38,615 nucleotides of DNA from Pseudohalioglobus lutimaris. GTDB lineage: Bacteria > Pseudomonadota > Gammaproteobacteria > Pseudomonadales > Halieaceae. Location: positions 1-38,615 of the forward strand of contig NZ_PKUS01000042.1 in assembly GCF_002866825.1 (NCBI RefSeq), written 5' to 3'. A program made the position numbers and the translations under genes. Below are positions 24,092 through 31,783 of this stretch, piece after piece; position 1 is the first letter of the stretch, and each line of letters begins with the position of its first letter. The notes beneath the pieces were generated by a model, which saw only the letters and a list, made by a program, of their open reading frames with translations, searched no databases and had not been told where the DNA came from.

Positions 24092-26173
24092 ATGGGTACG
24101 GAGAGATTCAAGGATTTCGTAAGAGACCCCATCGTCGACGAGCGATTTGGGGGGGGCAATTTTGAGGCATGGGAGCTTTTCAGTCGGGCCGGTGTTAGTA
24201 AGAAGGATGCTGCTAACGCCCTGCACATTATCTTCAACGCCCTGGGACGAGGCATTGATGAAGCTCGGAGGGTGCTCAATACCTACACGACCCTGGCTTA
24301 TAGACTGAGTGATGGGGCTCTTACGAGCGATGCGCTCAATAATCCGAATTACTACTCTGAGGAGAATATCTTTGGGGGGCTTTACGCCCGCCCACCTAGA
24401 ATCACTTCACCAGAGTCTTCAAAAATAGTCGCGGCCCTCCGGTCTGATTGGGGCGCTTATGTTGGTAATGACCTCGGTGTCGATATAGATAAGGTAATCG
24501 ATTTAATGAATGGTGAGAGTAACGTCCTCGTTATTGAGCTAACTAGCGGTGCGGTAGACAACGGTTATATACCAATACCAAGTGACCAGGAGATCTTTGA
24601 CAGCGCCTACTTGGGCGGTGCAAAGCAAAGCGATGTCGGCAGAGAATTCAATTTGCTGCTTCCGAATGGTGAGTCAGTCAGGACCGATATTCGCTCGCCA
24701 AGTGGCAAAGGAGGCCGCATACGAGCGAGGTTTTACCAGTTATTTAGTGAATTGGCGCTTAAGCCTGGCGATACCGCAAAAATCGTTAAGTTAGAGTCGC
24801 CGGGAGAATATTCCCTGGGCTTTGGCAGCGTTAGCCCAGTAGAAAGAGAAAGAAATTCGATAGAGGAGCCAACCGTGTACTTAAACCAGATTCTTTATGG
24901 CCCCCCAGGTACGGGTAAAACGTATTCGACCGTTGAGAAGACACTGGAGATCCTCGATCCAGAATTTTTGTCGGAAAATCGTAGCGATCGGTCGGCGCTT
25001 CGAGCGCGCTTCGAGCGCCTTTCGTCTAGTGGCCAAGTAGAGTTCGTAACCTTTCACCAGAGCTTTAGTTACGAAGATTTCGTGGAGGGGCTAAAGGCGT
25101 CCACGGAAGATGGCCGGATTCAATACACGGTTGAGGACGGTGTGTTCAAGAGGCTTTGCATGCCGGCGGTTCGGTCTTTAGATAGCTCCTCGCTTGAGGC
25201 GGGAATCCAGTTGTCTGGAGGTAGGTACGAGATTCGATTTGTTGGCAACGAGTTGGTTAGAATCTTCGTGGCTCGCACGGGATCTATCGTATCATTCGAT
25301 AAGAGTCTACTAGAAGAACTTGCTGCGAGCGTAGCAAGGGGAGAAATAACGACCGACGATATTAAGGAAAAAAGAGTCTTCGAGAAAACGGATTCGAAGC
25401 TTGAGAAGTTCATTGTTAACGGCTATCCAGGAATCCTGTACGAGCTGGTTGAAAGGATGATATCTGGGGACTCTACCGGGCCTGATGATGTAACTGTACC
25501 CAATGGGCGACGTGTATTGATAATTGACGAAATTAACAGGGGCAACATCGCGAGTATATTCGGTGAATTGATTACTCTGATCGAGCCATCAAAACGCGCT
25601 GGAGCGGCGGAATCTACCGAAGTCACATTGCCGTACTCCAAGCAAAAATTTAGTGTACCTGCCGACCTCTACATAATCGGCACAATGAACACAGCGGATC
25701 GTTCATTGGTACATGTGGATACAGCCCTTAGGCGGAGATTCACATTTATAGAAACACCCCCAGACCTCAGCCTTCTAGCTGATATTACCGTGGAAGGTAT
25801 AGATATCGGCAGGCTCTTGGGGACTATCAACGATAGAATTGAATTGATCTATGACCGTGAGCACAGGATTGGGCATAGTTACTTTTTGCCGCTCGCTTCA
25901 GAGCCAACGATAGAAAGACTTGCGGAAATTATGGGTGACCAAGTGATCCCCTTGCTAGAGGAATATTTCTTCGATGACTGGGAAAGGATTCAGCAAGTTC
26001 TGAGTAAAAGCGGGACAGAATTATCCAGCTTTGTGGAGCCAAAGTTCGACGAGGCGGACGTCTCTAGAATACTAGGCAACTCTAGTGCTCAAGTGGGTAC
26101 AGTTTACCAGAAGTCCAGTCGCTCACTACTTGATCCATCGGCGTATATAGGGATATACGCCAGCCAGGTCTAG
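24092..26173 (+). CDS. mcrB: McrB-like AAA+ GTPase of a modification-dependent restriction system
   Basis: McrB hexamers use GTP to translocate DNA and activate the McrC nuclease. In the longer numbering of this frame (from GTG 24071) the AAA+ core holds GPPGTGKT (277-284), the FHQSFSYEDFVEGL block, Walker B VLIIDEINRGN (482-492), the McrB GTP signature MNTADRS (539-545) and ALRRRF. The N-terminal 260 residues are not the usual DUF3578 or methyl-DNA domain that I recognise. They end in a beta-rich module (GREFNLLLPNGESVRTDIRS) that probably recognises the target. ATG 24092 has GAGGA 4 bases upstream. GTG 24071, 2 bases after the previous stop, is an alternative adding 7 residues. Tight spacing on both sides shows an operon. 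Confidence 0.9.
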   Translation: MGTERFKDFVRDPIVDERFGGGNFEAWELFSRAGVSKKDAANALHIIFNALGRGIDEARRVLNTYTTLAYRLSDGALTSDALNNPNYYSEENIFGGLYARPPRITSPESSKIVAALRSDWGAYVGNDLGVDIDKVIDLMNGESNVLVIELTSGAVDNGYIPIPSDQEIFDSAYLGGAKQSDVGREFNLLLPNGESVRTDIRSPSGKGGRIRARFYQLFSELALKPGDTAKIVKLESPGEYSLGFGSVSPVERERNSIEEPTVYLNQILYGPPGTGKTYSTVEKTLEILDPEFLSENRSDRSALRARFERLSSSGQVEFVTFHQSFSYEDFVEGLKASTEDGRIQYTVEDGVFKRLCMPAVRSLDSSSLEAGIQLSGGRYEIRFVGNELVRIFVARTGSIVSFDKSLLEELAASVARGEITTDDIKEKRVFEKTDSKLEKFIVNGYPGILYELVERMISGDSTGPDDVTVPNGRRVLIIDEINRGNIASIFGELITLIEPSKRAGAAESTEVTLPYSKQKFSVPADLYIIGTMNTADRSLVHVDTALRRRFTFIETPPDLSLLADITVEGIDIGRLLGTINDRIELIYDREHRIGHSYFLPLASEPTIERLAEIMGDQVIPLLEEYFFDDWERIQQVLSKSGTELSSFVEPKFDEADVSRILGNSSAQVGTVYQKSSRSLLDPSAYIGIYASQV

Positions 26174-26182
26174 GGCGTTAGT

Positions 26183-27478
26183 GTGCAATACACCGTCCGA
26201 GAATACGGCCATTTAGGTACCCATGGTGAATCGGAAGGACTGGACTACGTGCGAGTTTCCCCTGCATCTTACGCCCAGCTCAAGGAGATCGCGCTCACCG
26301 CACAGGAGACAGACAAGCCTCTGCTTAGGTTATCCAAGCGAAATAATAACGAGACCCTGCAAGCTCTTAATTACGTCGGGGTTCTTGGTATCAATCGAGG
26401 TGAGCAGTTAGAGATACTGCCAAAGACGAGTTCAGTCTCACAGTCTCATTTGGATGCGAGAAGATTGCTGTGGAAAATGCTGCATCGGGTGACCGATGTT
26501 AGTCCACAAGAGCTCAACGAAAGTGATGTATCCACGTTAAGCAATAATTGGTTGGAAGCGCTCACCAGGCTGGTGCTCAAAAAATACACAAACTTGGTGA
26601 GATCTGGGATCAAGCGCGATTATGTTCGCAGAGAGGAACGATCAAGTTTCCTGAAAGGACAGTTACAGGTAGCGAAGCAGATGCGGGCCCGGCCTGGGAC
26701 CGAGCATAAGTTCTTTGTGGAGTACGATCAGTACATAACCGATAGGCCCGAGAATAGGCTACTGAAGTCGTGTTTGTTGAGGCTGAACCGATGGTCTGCA
26801 TCGATCGATAATAAGCGCCTTTGTCGAGAGTTGCTTTTCGTATTTGAAGAAGTTCCCGAGAGCACAAACTATCCTTCTGACCTCCGGAAGTGGAGAGCGG
26901 ATCGTGGAATGAGCCACTATCAGCCGCTGTTACCCTGGATTAAGCTGATATTGAGCTATGAAGCCCCAGTTTTTTCTGCAGGGGGCCATCATGGCGTTTC
27001 CCTCTTGTTCCCCATGGAGAAGCTCTACGAGGAATACGTATTCAAATGTATTGCTAGTTGTCTGCCACGAGGGCAGCGATTGGTATTGCAAGCGGCATCG
27101 GAATACTTGGTGACACATCGTTCTAATGGCATGTTTCAGCTGCGGCCAGATGGTTTACTGACTGATGGCAGTTTGCGAGTTGCTGTGCTAGATACAAAAT
27201 GGAAGCTGGTGGACAGTGCTCTCGGCGCGGGTAGAGAAAAGTATGGGCTGAGCCAGGCAGATTTCTACCAGATGTTTGCCTATGGGATGAAATATATGAA
27301 TGGCCAAGGCGAGCTAGTATTGATCTATCCATCTCACGAAAGATTTAGTGTGGCACTCGAAGCGTTTGAGTTCGATAAAGGTCTCAAGCTCTGGGTTCTC
27401 CCCTTTGATCTCAATACGGGAAGGCTCATTTTGAGCGAAGGCTATTCAGGAGCCTTAGAAAACCTGAGTGAACGGTAG
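26183..27478 (+). CDS. mcrC: McrC-like endonuclease subunit
   Basis: McrC is the PD-(D/E)xK nuclease partner of McrB. The 431-residue protein has the N-terminal McrB-binding region (GVLGINRGEQLEILPK about 66-81, ARRLLWKML) and a C-terminal nuclease core with RPDG (D323), LDTKW (D337, K339) and the helix QMFAYGMKY. All catalytic residues are present. GTG 26183 has AGGG at good distance and lies 9 bases after the mcrB stop. It is 35 bases before the unknown fourth gene. Family assignment is firm; whether the target is methylcytosine or another modification depends on the unusual McrB N-terminus. Confidence 0.92.
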   Translation: MQYTVREYGHLGTHGESEGLDYVRVSPASYAQLKEIALTAQETDKPLLRLSKRNNNETLQALNYVGVLGINRGEQLEILPKTSSVSQSHLDARRLLWKMLHRVTDVSPQELNESDVSTLSNNWLEALTRLVLKKYTNLVRSGIKRDYVRREERSSFLKGQLQVAKQMRARPGTEHKFFVEYDQYITDRPENRLLKSCLLRLNRWSASIDNKRLCRELLFVFEEVPESTNYPSDLRKWRADRGMSHYQPLLPWIKLILSYEAPVFSAGGHHGVSLLFPMEKLYEEYVFKCIASCLPRGQRLVLQAASEYLVTHRSNGMFQLRPDGLLTDGSLRVAVLDTKWKLVDSALGAGREKYGLSQADFYQMFAYGMKYMNGQGELVLIYPSHERFSVALEAFEFDKGLKLWVLPFDLNTGRLILSEGYSGALENLSER

Positions 27479-27513
27479 GCGTTAAATGTATATCGATAAG
27501 AAGCAACGTAATC

Positions 27514-28527
27514 ATGAACCCGTTTGATCTTACCTTAGATGCCTTCCAGCAACTGGTTCCTGATCCAGTGCTCTTCGGCCGGCCGGGGGCTCCTAGACGA
27601 GGAGCATCAGACGGAAACCGCGGTGTACAGTGGAATTTTTGGACAGAGAGAACGACAGGTGCAGCTCATTTCAGTATCAATCTAGAGGGTATGAGGTATG
27701 AAGGCTGGCCTGTTGCCAGTTTTATCCAGGCCGAGTTGACTAGTTTGGGAATCTTAGAGTTTGCAGGCCTGGAGTCGATGCAGATCGACCCGATTGTTCG
27801 GTTTAAGCGAGACGCGTGGCAGGCGCAGTCTAAGCTCGACATCGAGGAGCAAATCTTGGGGGAGGCAATACCACTCTCTGCGATGGATTCTGATACATGG
27901 AGGACGACCTTAGAGGAAGCACTGGGATGCCTAGATGAATCAAAGTCTTTTAAAGGTAGAGCACGGCAAGTCGTAACGAAGAGCAAAGATCTCCAGAAGC
28001 TTGAAATGCAGGTTTCTCCACACCTAAATGTAATCCACAAACTTTGGGATGAAGTGCCGGAGTCTACCGCAGTCGCCCTTGAGATTATGGAAGACACCAT
28101 GGGGGAGTTGGCACCAATTCATCGCTACATTAGCGACCTTGCCTCGCAGTCTTGGGCTGCTGCCGGATCTAATGAAACTGTCGAGTTTTCATCTTTGAAA
28201 CCCGCAGCCGCTCATGCGCTTAAGTTTGCAAAGTCTGGCTCCATTACGCATTCGTTTCTTACTGATTTGAGCGGCCTAGAATCTTCGAACGACCGCGGCA
28301 GATATACAGTAAACCCAAGGCGATTCGTTTGGTGGGATACTTCAGGTACGCGAAACGCTCGCTTGGAGCTAAAGAGTTCAAAGCTAACCCTGGTAGTCCT
28401 AAATAGCTTGTTGGGCGGGGTCGTGTTACCGGAGGGTTCGCGGCCTCACAAGAAGAACCCCGCGATGACAGACTGCTTCACCGCATCAGAAGCCGAGGCG
28501 CGGGATCTATTAGCGGTATTCGAATGA
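27514..28527 (+). CDS. Unknown protein encoded directly after mcrC
   Basis: This 337-residue soluble protein is not assigned to a family. It has a beta-rich N-terminal region (VQWNFWTERTTGAAHFSINL, then GMRYEGWPVASFIQAEL), a helical middle (LQKLEMQVSPHLNVIHKLWD) and a beta-rich C-terminus (NPRRFVWWDTSG, ARLELKSSKLTLVVL). No nuclease, methyltransferase or nucleotide-binding motif is visible. It lies 35 bases after mcrC with no visible promoter between, so it is probably the fourth member of the nuclease-helicase/McrB/McrC unit. It may modulate specificity or act as an immunity or sensing subunit. That role is inferred only from position. Confidence 0.65.
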   Translation: MNPFDLTLDAFQQLVPDPVLFGRPGAPRRGASDGNRGVQWNFWTERTTGAAHFSINLEGMRYEGWPVASFIQAELTSLGILEFAGLESMQIDPIVRFKRDAWQAQSKLDIEEQILGEAIPLSAMDSDTWRTTLEEALGCLDESKSFKGRARQVVTKSKDLQKLEMQVSPHLNVIHKLWDEVPESTAVALEIMEDTMGELAPIHRYISDLASQSWAAAGSNETVEFSSLKPAAAHALKFAKSGSITHSFLTDLSGLESSNDRGRYTVNPRRFVWWDTSGTRNARLELKSSKLTLVVLNSLLGGVVLPEGSRPHKKNPAMTDCFTASEAEARDLLAVFE

Positions 28528-28561
28528 CAACTCGGCTAGCTCTTTGGCACCACTCGAGCCG

Positions 28562-28765
28562 ATGGCGGCCTGGCGCATGGGCACCCGAGGAAATGCTGAC
28601 CCGCTTGAAGTGCCTGATTTGCCGCCGCATCACCCGGAATTTAGAGCTCTAACGCGCTTGGTAAAAAAAGCAGAGATCGGCCCATGGGTTGCTGCCCTTC
28701 TTCGTAAGATGGCGGAATTTCAGATGAGGCATCCGGAACTGGCCGCCAGGTTTTCTCGGGTATAA
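28562..28765 (+). CDS. Small ORF or gene remnant
   Basis: This short frame (67 residues from ATG 28562) has a protein-like composition in its second half (RALTRLVKKAEIGPWVAALL, RKMAEFQMRHPELAARFSRV). It has no recognised domain and no clear ribosome site, and follows the McrBC-linked gene closely. It may be the tail of a degraded host gene. The following 28766-29097 holds no gene, only the repeat and hairpin described separately. Confidence 0.3.
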   Translation: MAAWRMGTRGNADPLEVPDLPPHHPEFRALTRLVKKAEIGPWVAALLRKMAEFQMRHPELAARFSRV

Positions 28766-28797
28766 CGCGATTGTTTCCGGTGATGGGGCTGGTGGTG

Positions 28798-28829
28798 TGC
28801 TCGAAAACTGTACGTGTATATGTATACAC
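28798..28829 (+). repeat. Copy B of the 22-base repeat with a perfect dyad
   Basis: Positions 28798-28819 match 19576-19597 at 20 of 22 bases in direct orientation. Overlapping its end, GTGTATA-TG-TATACAC (28814-28829) is a perfect 7+7 inverted repeat. It is about 270 bases upstream of the vWA gene. It may be an operator, or a site at which segments were exchanged. Confidence 0.6.
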
Positions 28830-28941
28830 TCTAAACATGTCGTCAAAGGCGACTAAAATACACATTCTGCGAAACAAGTCAGCGCCACACGGGCGAACGA
28901 CCACCAAATCGGAATAATTTCGCAGGCCAGACGTCACAGAA

Positions 28942-28960
28942 TCCCCGCAAAGCGTGGGGA
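28942..28960. repeat. Solitary hairpin resembling a type I-E CRISPR repeat
   Basis: TCCCCGC-AAA-GCGTGGGGA (28942-28960) followed by ACT forms a hairpin with one bulge. It resembles the ATCCCCGC...GGGGAAC layout of type I-E CRISPR repeats. There is only one copy and no cas gene, so it is not called as an array. There is no T run to make it a terminator. Confidence 0.3.
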
Positions 28961-29097
28961 ACTAGACGAAAAAGCTTCAAAAATGAAATCTGAAAGGGCC
29001 AGGAGCATTGAAATAGGGCCCTCGGCCAAGCCTTGCCTGTTAAAACGAAAAGGCGAACGGAATAGAAAGCTAACGCATTGAAAAATATGGGAATACT

Positions 29098-30436
29098 ATG
29101 ACTGATATCAAGTTCGACATTCTGCCCCAGCGCTCCGCTGTGATGGCAGGCCACAACACGGAAGTCTATGCCCTGGTACGGGCGCAGGCTCCTTCACGCC
29201 CGGCGGGCCGTGATAATGACCGGATGCCCCTGAACCTCTCCCTGGTGCTCGATCGTTCGGGATCTATGAGCGGCAAGCCCTTAGAAGAGGCAAAGCGGTG
29301 CGCTGCCTACATCGTTGATCAGCTGGATAGCCGGGATCGGGTCTCGCTGGTTGTTTATGACAATCGCGTGGACGTATTGGTGCCTTCCACGCAGGTGAGC
29401 GATAAAGCTGGGATCAAACGCGCTATCGCCGGTATCCATTCCGGGGGCTCGACCAATCTGTACAGTGGCTGGGAAGAGGGTGCCAAGCAATGCCTTATCG
29501 CGGCTGAAAGGGAATATCTGTCACGGGTGCTTCTGTTATCAGATGGCTGTGCCAACAATGGCCTGACCGAGGTGGATTTGATCGCTCAACGCTGTGCGGA
29601 AATGGTGGAAGCGGGTGTGAGTACGTCCACATACGGCCTGGGCCACCACTTCAACGAAGAATTGATGGTTGAAATGGCGAAGTCGGGTTCCGGGCAGAGC
29701 TATTACGGTGAATCCGCCGAGGACTTGTTGGATCCCTTCCAGGAGGAATTCTCACTGATGTCCGCCTTATGTGCTCGCCAGGTCAAGCTGACGCTATCGG
29801 CGCCAATTGGCGTGACATTTGAGCTGCTGAACGACTACCGGCACCTGACGGATACCACCTGGCAGATGCCGGATCTGGCCTACGAGGGTGAGGCATGGGC
29901 GTTGGTGAAGCTATCAGTATCAGACGATGTGCCTACAGATCTTGGTACAGGTGACATCGAGATATTGCGAGCATTCCTGAGCTATGTCGACGTTGAATCC
30001 GACGCTCCCGACACTCGTTCTTACACGCTTCGGCTTCCCAGGGTGGATGCAACAGCCTGGGCGGCAATTAGTGTGGATGACCGGGTCACGGGCCGGTTGC
30101 AGGAAATTCGTGTGGCACAGCTGCAAACCCAGGTACGAGAAGCTGCGCTGCTGCGTGACTGGGGATGAAGTTGACCAACTGGTGGCCCAAGCCGAGGAAG
30201 AGGCTGGCGACAACGCCTGGGTAAAGGAGGCGCTGCAAACCCTTAAGCGCTACGCCCACCGCCGTGATCGCGACCGTATGTCCAAAGAGGCGATGTATAT
30301 GTCCCGGAAGATGAGCCATCGCCTAGCTGAGCATGATGAAGACTACCGTAGCTACTCTTTGGACCTAGAAACCAGCAAAGCCGGGTATCTGAGAAAGAAG
30401 CGCGAGCAGGGGAAGCGGATGGATCGGCGCGACTAG
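29098..30436 (+). pseudogene. von Willebrand factor A domain protein, frameshifted near its C-terminus
   Basis: The first frame (29098-30168, 356 residues) has a full vWA domain with the metal-adhesion motif LDRSGSMSG (D52, S54, S56), the Thr-containing GGSTNLYSGW and the LLSDG block, as in YfbK-like proteins. It ends at a TGA directly after the run GGGG at 30161-30164. The +1 frame continues as convincing protein from DEVDQLVAQAEEEAG to the stop at 30436 (about 90 residues, helical and charged). One extra G in the run, or two lost bases, would explain the break, giving an original length of about 446 residues. ATG 29098 is used. The shortened protein keeps the whole vWA domain and may still bind partners. 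It looks like a host gene rather than island cargo. Confidence 0.75.
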
Positions 30437-30545
30437 CCATAGCGGGTTGCCTGACAGGGATGTTGGGCTGATTTGGAGTGTGGTCGATGTAATCCGGCTG
30501 AAATAATGACTGTTTTACGGCCCTTCGACCACTTGATCGGCTGGC

Positions 30546-30582
30546 GTGTATACAAATCATACACGTCATGCCCGTCGGCATG
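30546..30582. promoter_or_regulatory. Two adjacent dyads downstream of the vWA gene
   Basis: GTGTAT (30546-30551) and ATACAC (30559-30564) form a dyad related to the one at 28814-28829, seen here in the opposite orientation. Three bases later CATGCC-CGTC-GGCATG (30567-30582) is a perfect 6+6 hairpin without a T run. They may form a regulatory site for the following operon or an RNA structure ending the vWA transcript. Confidence 0.45.
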
Positions 30583-30625
30583 ATAAATGTGGTTGTCAGC
30601 GATACCGATCGGTGTGCGGCCGTGA

Positions 30626-30655
30626 TATGTTATGTGACATATGTAATGTTACATA
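30626..30655 (+). promoter_or_regulatory. Cluster of TATGT/ACATA half-sites, probable RHH operator
   Basis: Five half-sites lie within 30 bases: TATGT at 30626, 30631 and 30640, and ACATA at 30637 and 30651. They form TATGT-G-ACATA (30631-30641) and the perfect dyad TATGTAA-TG-TTACATA (30640-30655). The cluster ends 10 bases before the start of a ribbon-helix-helix gene, the usual position for autoregulation. Confidence 0.6.
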
Positions 30656-30665
30656 GGCACTGTCC

Positions 30666-30863
30666 ATGAGTATTGGAAATAGCGGTCGAATCGTCATCGA
30701 AATTGAGCCGGATCTGAAGCAAGAGCTTCACGCGGCTCTTCGAAAAGAGGGCTTAAATTTGAAGGCGTGGTTTCTGGATAACGCCCAAGAGTTTCTGGCT
30801 GATAGAGAGCAGCTGAAGCTGGCTTTCAGTGATGCAGAAGACCAACAAGGAGGTGAAAAATGA
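30666..30863 (+). CDS. Ribbon-helix-helix regulator at the head of the ssp operon
   Basis: This 65-residue protein has the pattern of an Arc/CopG-type ribbon-helix-helix: a strand GRIVIEIE, a first helix PDLKQELHAALRKEG and a second helix LNLKAWFLDNAQEFLADRE, then a polar tail. Such proteins bind DNA as dimers through the strand and often repress their own operon. The clustered TATGT/ACATA half-sites just upstream are a natural target. Its stop overlaps the start of the DUF4007 gene (ATGA), so it is the first gene of the phosphorothioation operon. The ribosome site before ATG 30666 is weak, which may keep its level low. Confidence 0.7.
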   Translation: MSIGNSGRIVIEIEPDLKQELHAALRKEGLNLKAWFLDNAQEFLADREQLKLAFSDAEDQQGGEK

Positions 30864-31783
30864 AGTTTGTAAATAATAAGGTCGCCTTTGGTCGTCATCA
30901 AACCTTTGCGGTGCGGTATGGGTGGTTGTCGAAGGGCTTTCAAGCAGTGAAAAGTAATCCAGACATTCTGCGTAAAGATGACGCGGTGGCAGAGCTGGGT
31001 GTCGGAAAAAACATGGTTGAATCTATTGGCTATTGGCTACGTGCATTTCAACTGGTTGAACCTAATTCATTCAAGGTCACCCAATTAGGTACTGACCTTT
31101 TTAGCCGTAATAAAGGGTATGACCCGTACCTCGAGGACGAGGCAACGATCTGGCTTCTCCATTGGTTGTTGGTCAGTAACCCTGAGCAAGCGACAGCTTG
31201 GTACTGGTTCTTCAATCGATATCACAAGCCGGAATTCACAGCCCAGGAGATCCAAACTGCGCTTTCGGATTTTGTAAATGATCAAGTCAAAGATATTAAG
31301 CGGCCTGCCGTTAGCACGCTGAAGAGTGATGCCAGCTTAATTCCAAGGATGTATACGCAGAGTAAGCTCCATAAGCATATGCCAATCGAAGAGGCGCTTG
31401 ATTCTCCTCTGGCGATGTTAAGGCTAGTGACTCAAATGGTTGGCGAGAGGGGCTTTCAGTCTAAACCGGGCCCAAGACCTGGCTTACCGATAGGTGTGAT
31501 TGGATACGCAATTACGCAGCTTTTTGCTGCAAAAGGTACTGACATCATCCCTATCGAAGACCTGATGTACAGTCGCGATGAGTTCCCGGCTATTGGTGCT
31601 GTATTTCGGCTAACTGAAGTGGATTTGCTCACGAAACTAGAAAAGCTCACAGAGTACATCCCAGCAGTTTTCCAGATTAATGAAACGGCCGGAATTCATC
31701 AGCTTTACTTGATGAAAACAATCGACCCTATGGAATATCTGCATATGCACTACTCATGCTCAAAGCAGGGAGAAGCAGCATGA
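30860..31783 (+). CDS. sspB: DUF4007 protein, SspB-like DNA nickase
   Basis: This 307-residue protein opens with FGRHQTFAVRYGWLSKGF, the N-terminal hallmark of DUF4007 proteins, and contains winged-helix-like stretches (VAELGVGKNMVESIGYWLRA). In single-strand phosphorothioation (Ssp) systems SspB is the sequence-specific nickase that opens the strand for sulfur insertion. AGGAGGTG lies just before ATG 30860, so translation should be strong. It overlaps the regulator upstream (ATGA) and sspC downstream (ATGA). The identification rests on this family resemblance together with the SspC- and SspD-like neighbours, which is the expected order. Confidence 0.8.
   Translation: MKFVNNKVAFGRHQTFAVRYGWLSKGFQAVKSNPDILRKDDAVAELGVGKNMVESIGYWLRAFQLVEPNSFKVTQLGTDLFSRNKGYDPYLEDEATIWLLHWLLVSNPEQATAWYWFFNRYHKPEFTAQEIQTALSDFVNDQVKDIKRPAVSTLKSDASLIPRMYTQSKLHKHMPIEEALDSPLAMLRLVTQMVGERGFQSKPGPRPGLPIGVIGYAITQLFAAKGTDIIPIEDLMYSRDEFPAIGAVFRLTEVDLLTKLEKLTEYIPAVFQINETAGIHQLYLMKTIDPMEYLHMHYSCSKQGEAA

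Noticed and set aside
28942-28960. CRISPR array
   Set aside because: Only one repeat-like unit and no spacers or cas genes; an array needs at least two regularly spaced repeats.
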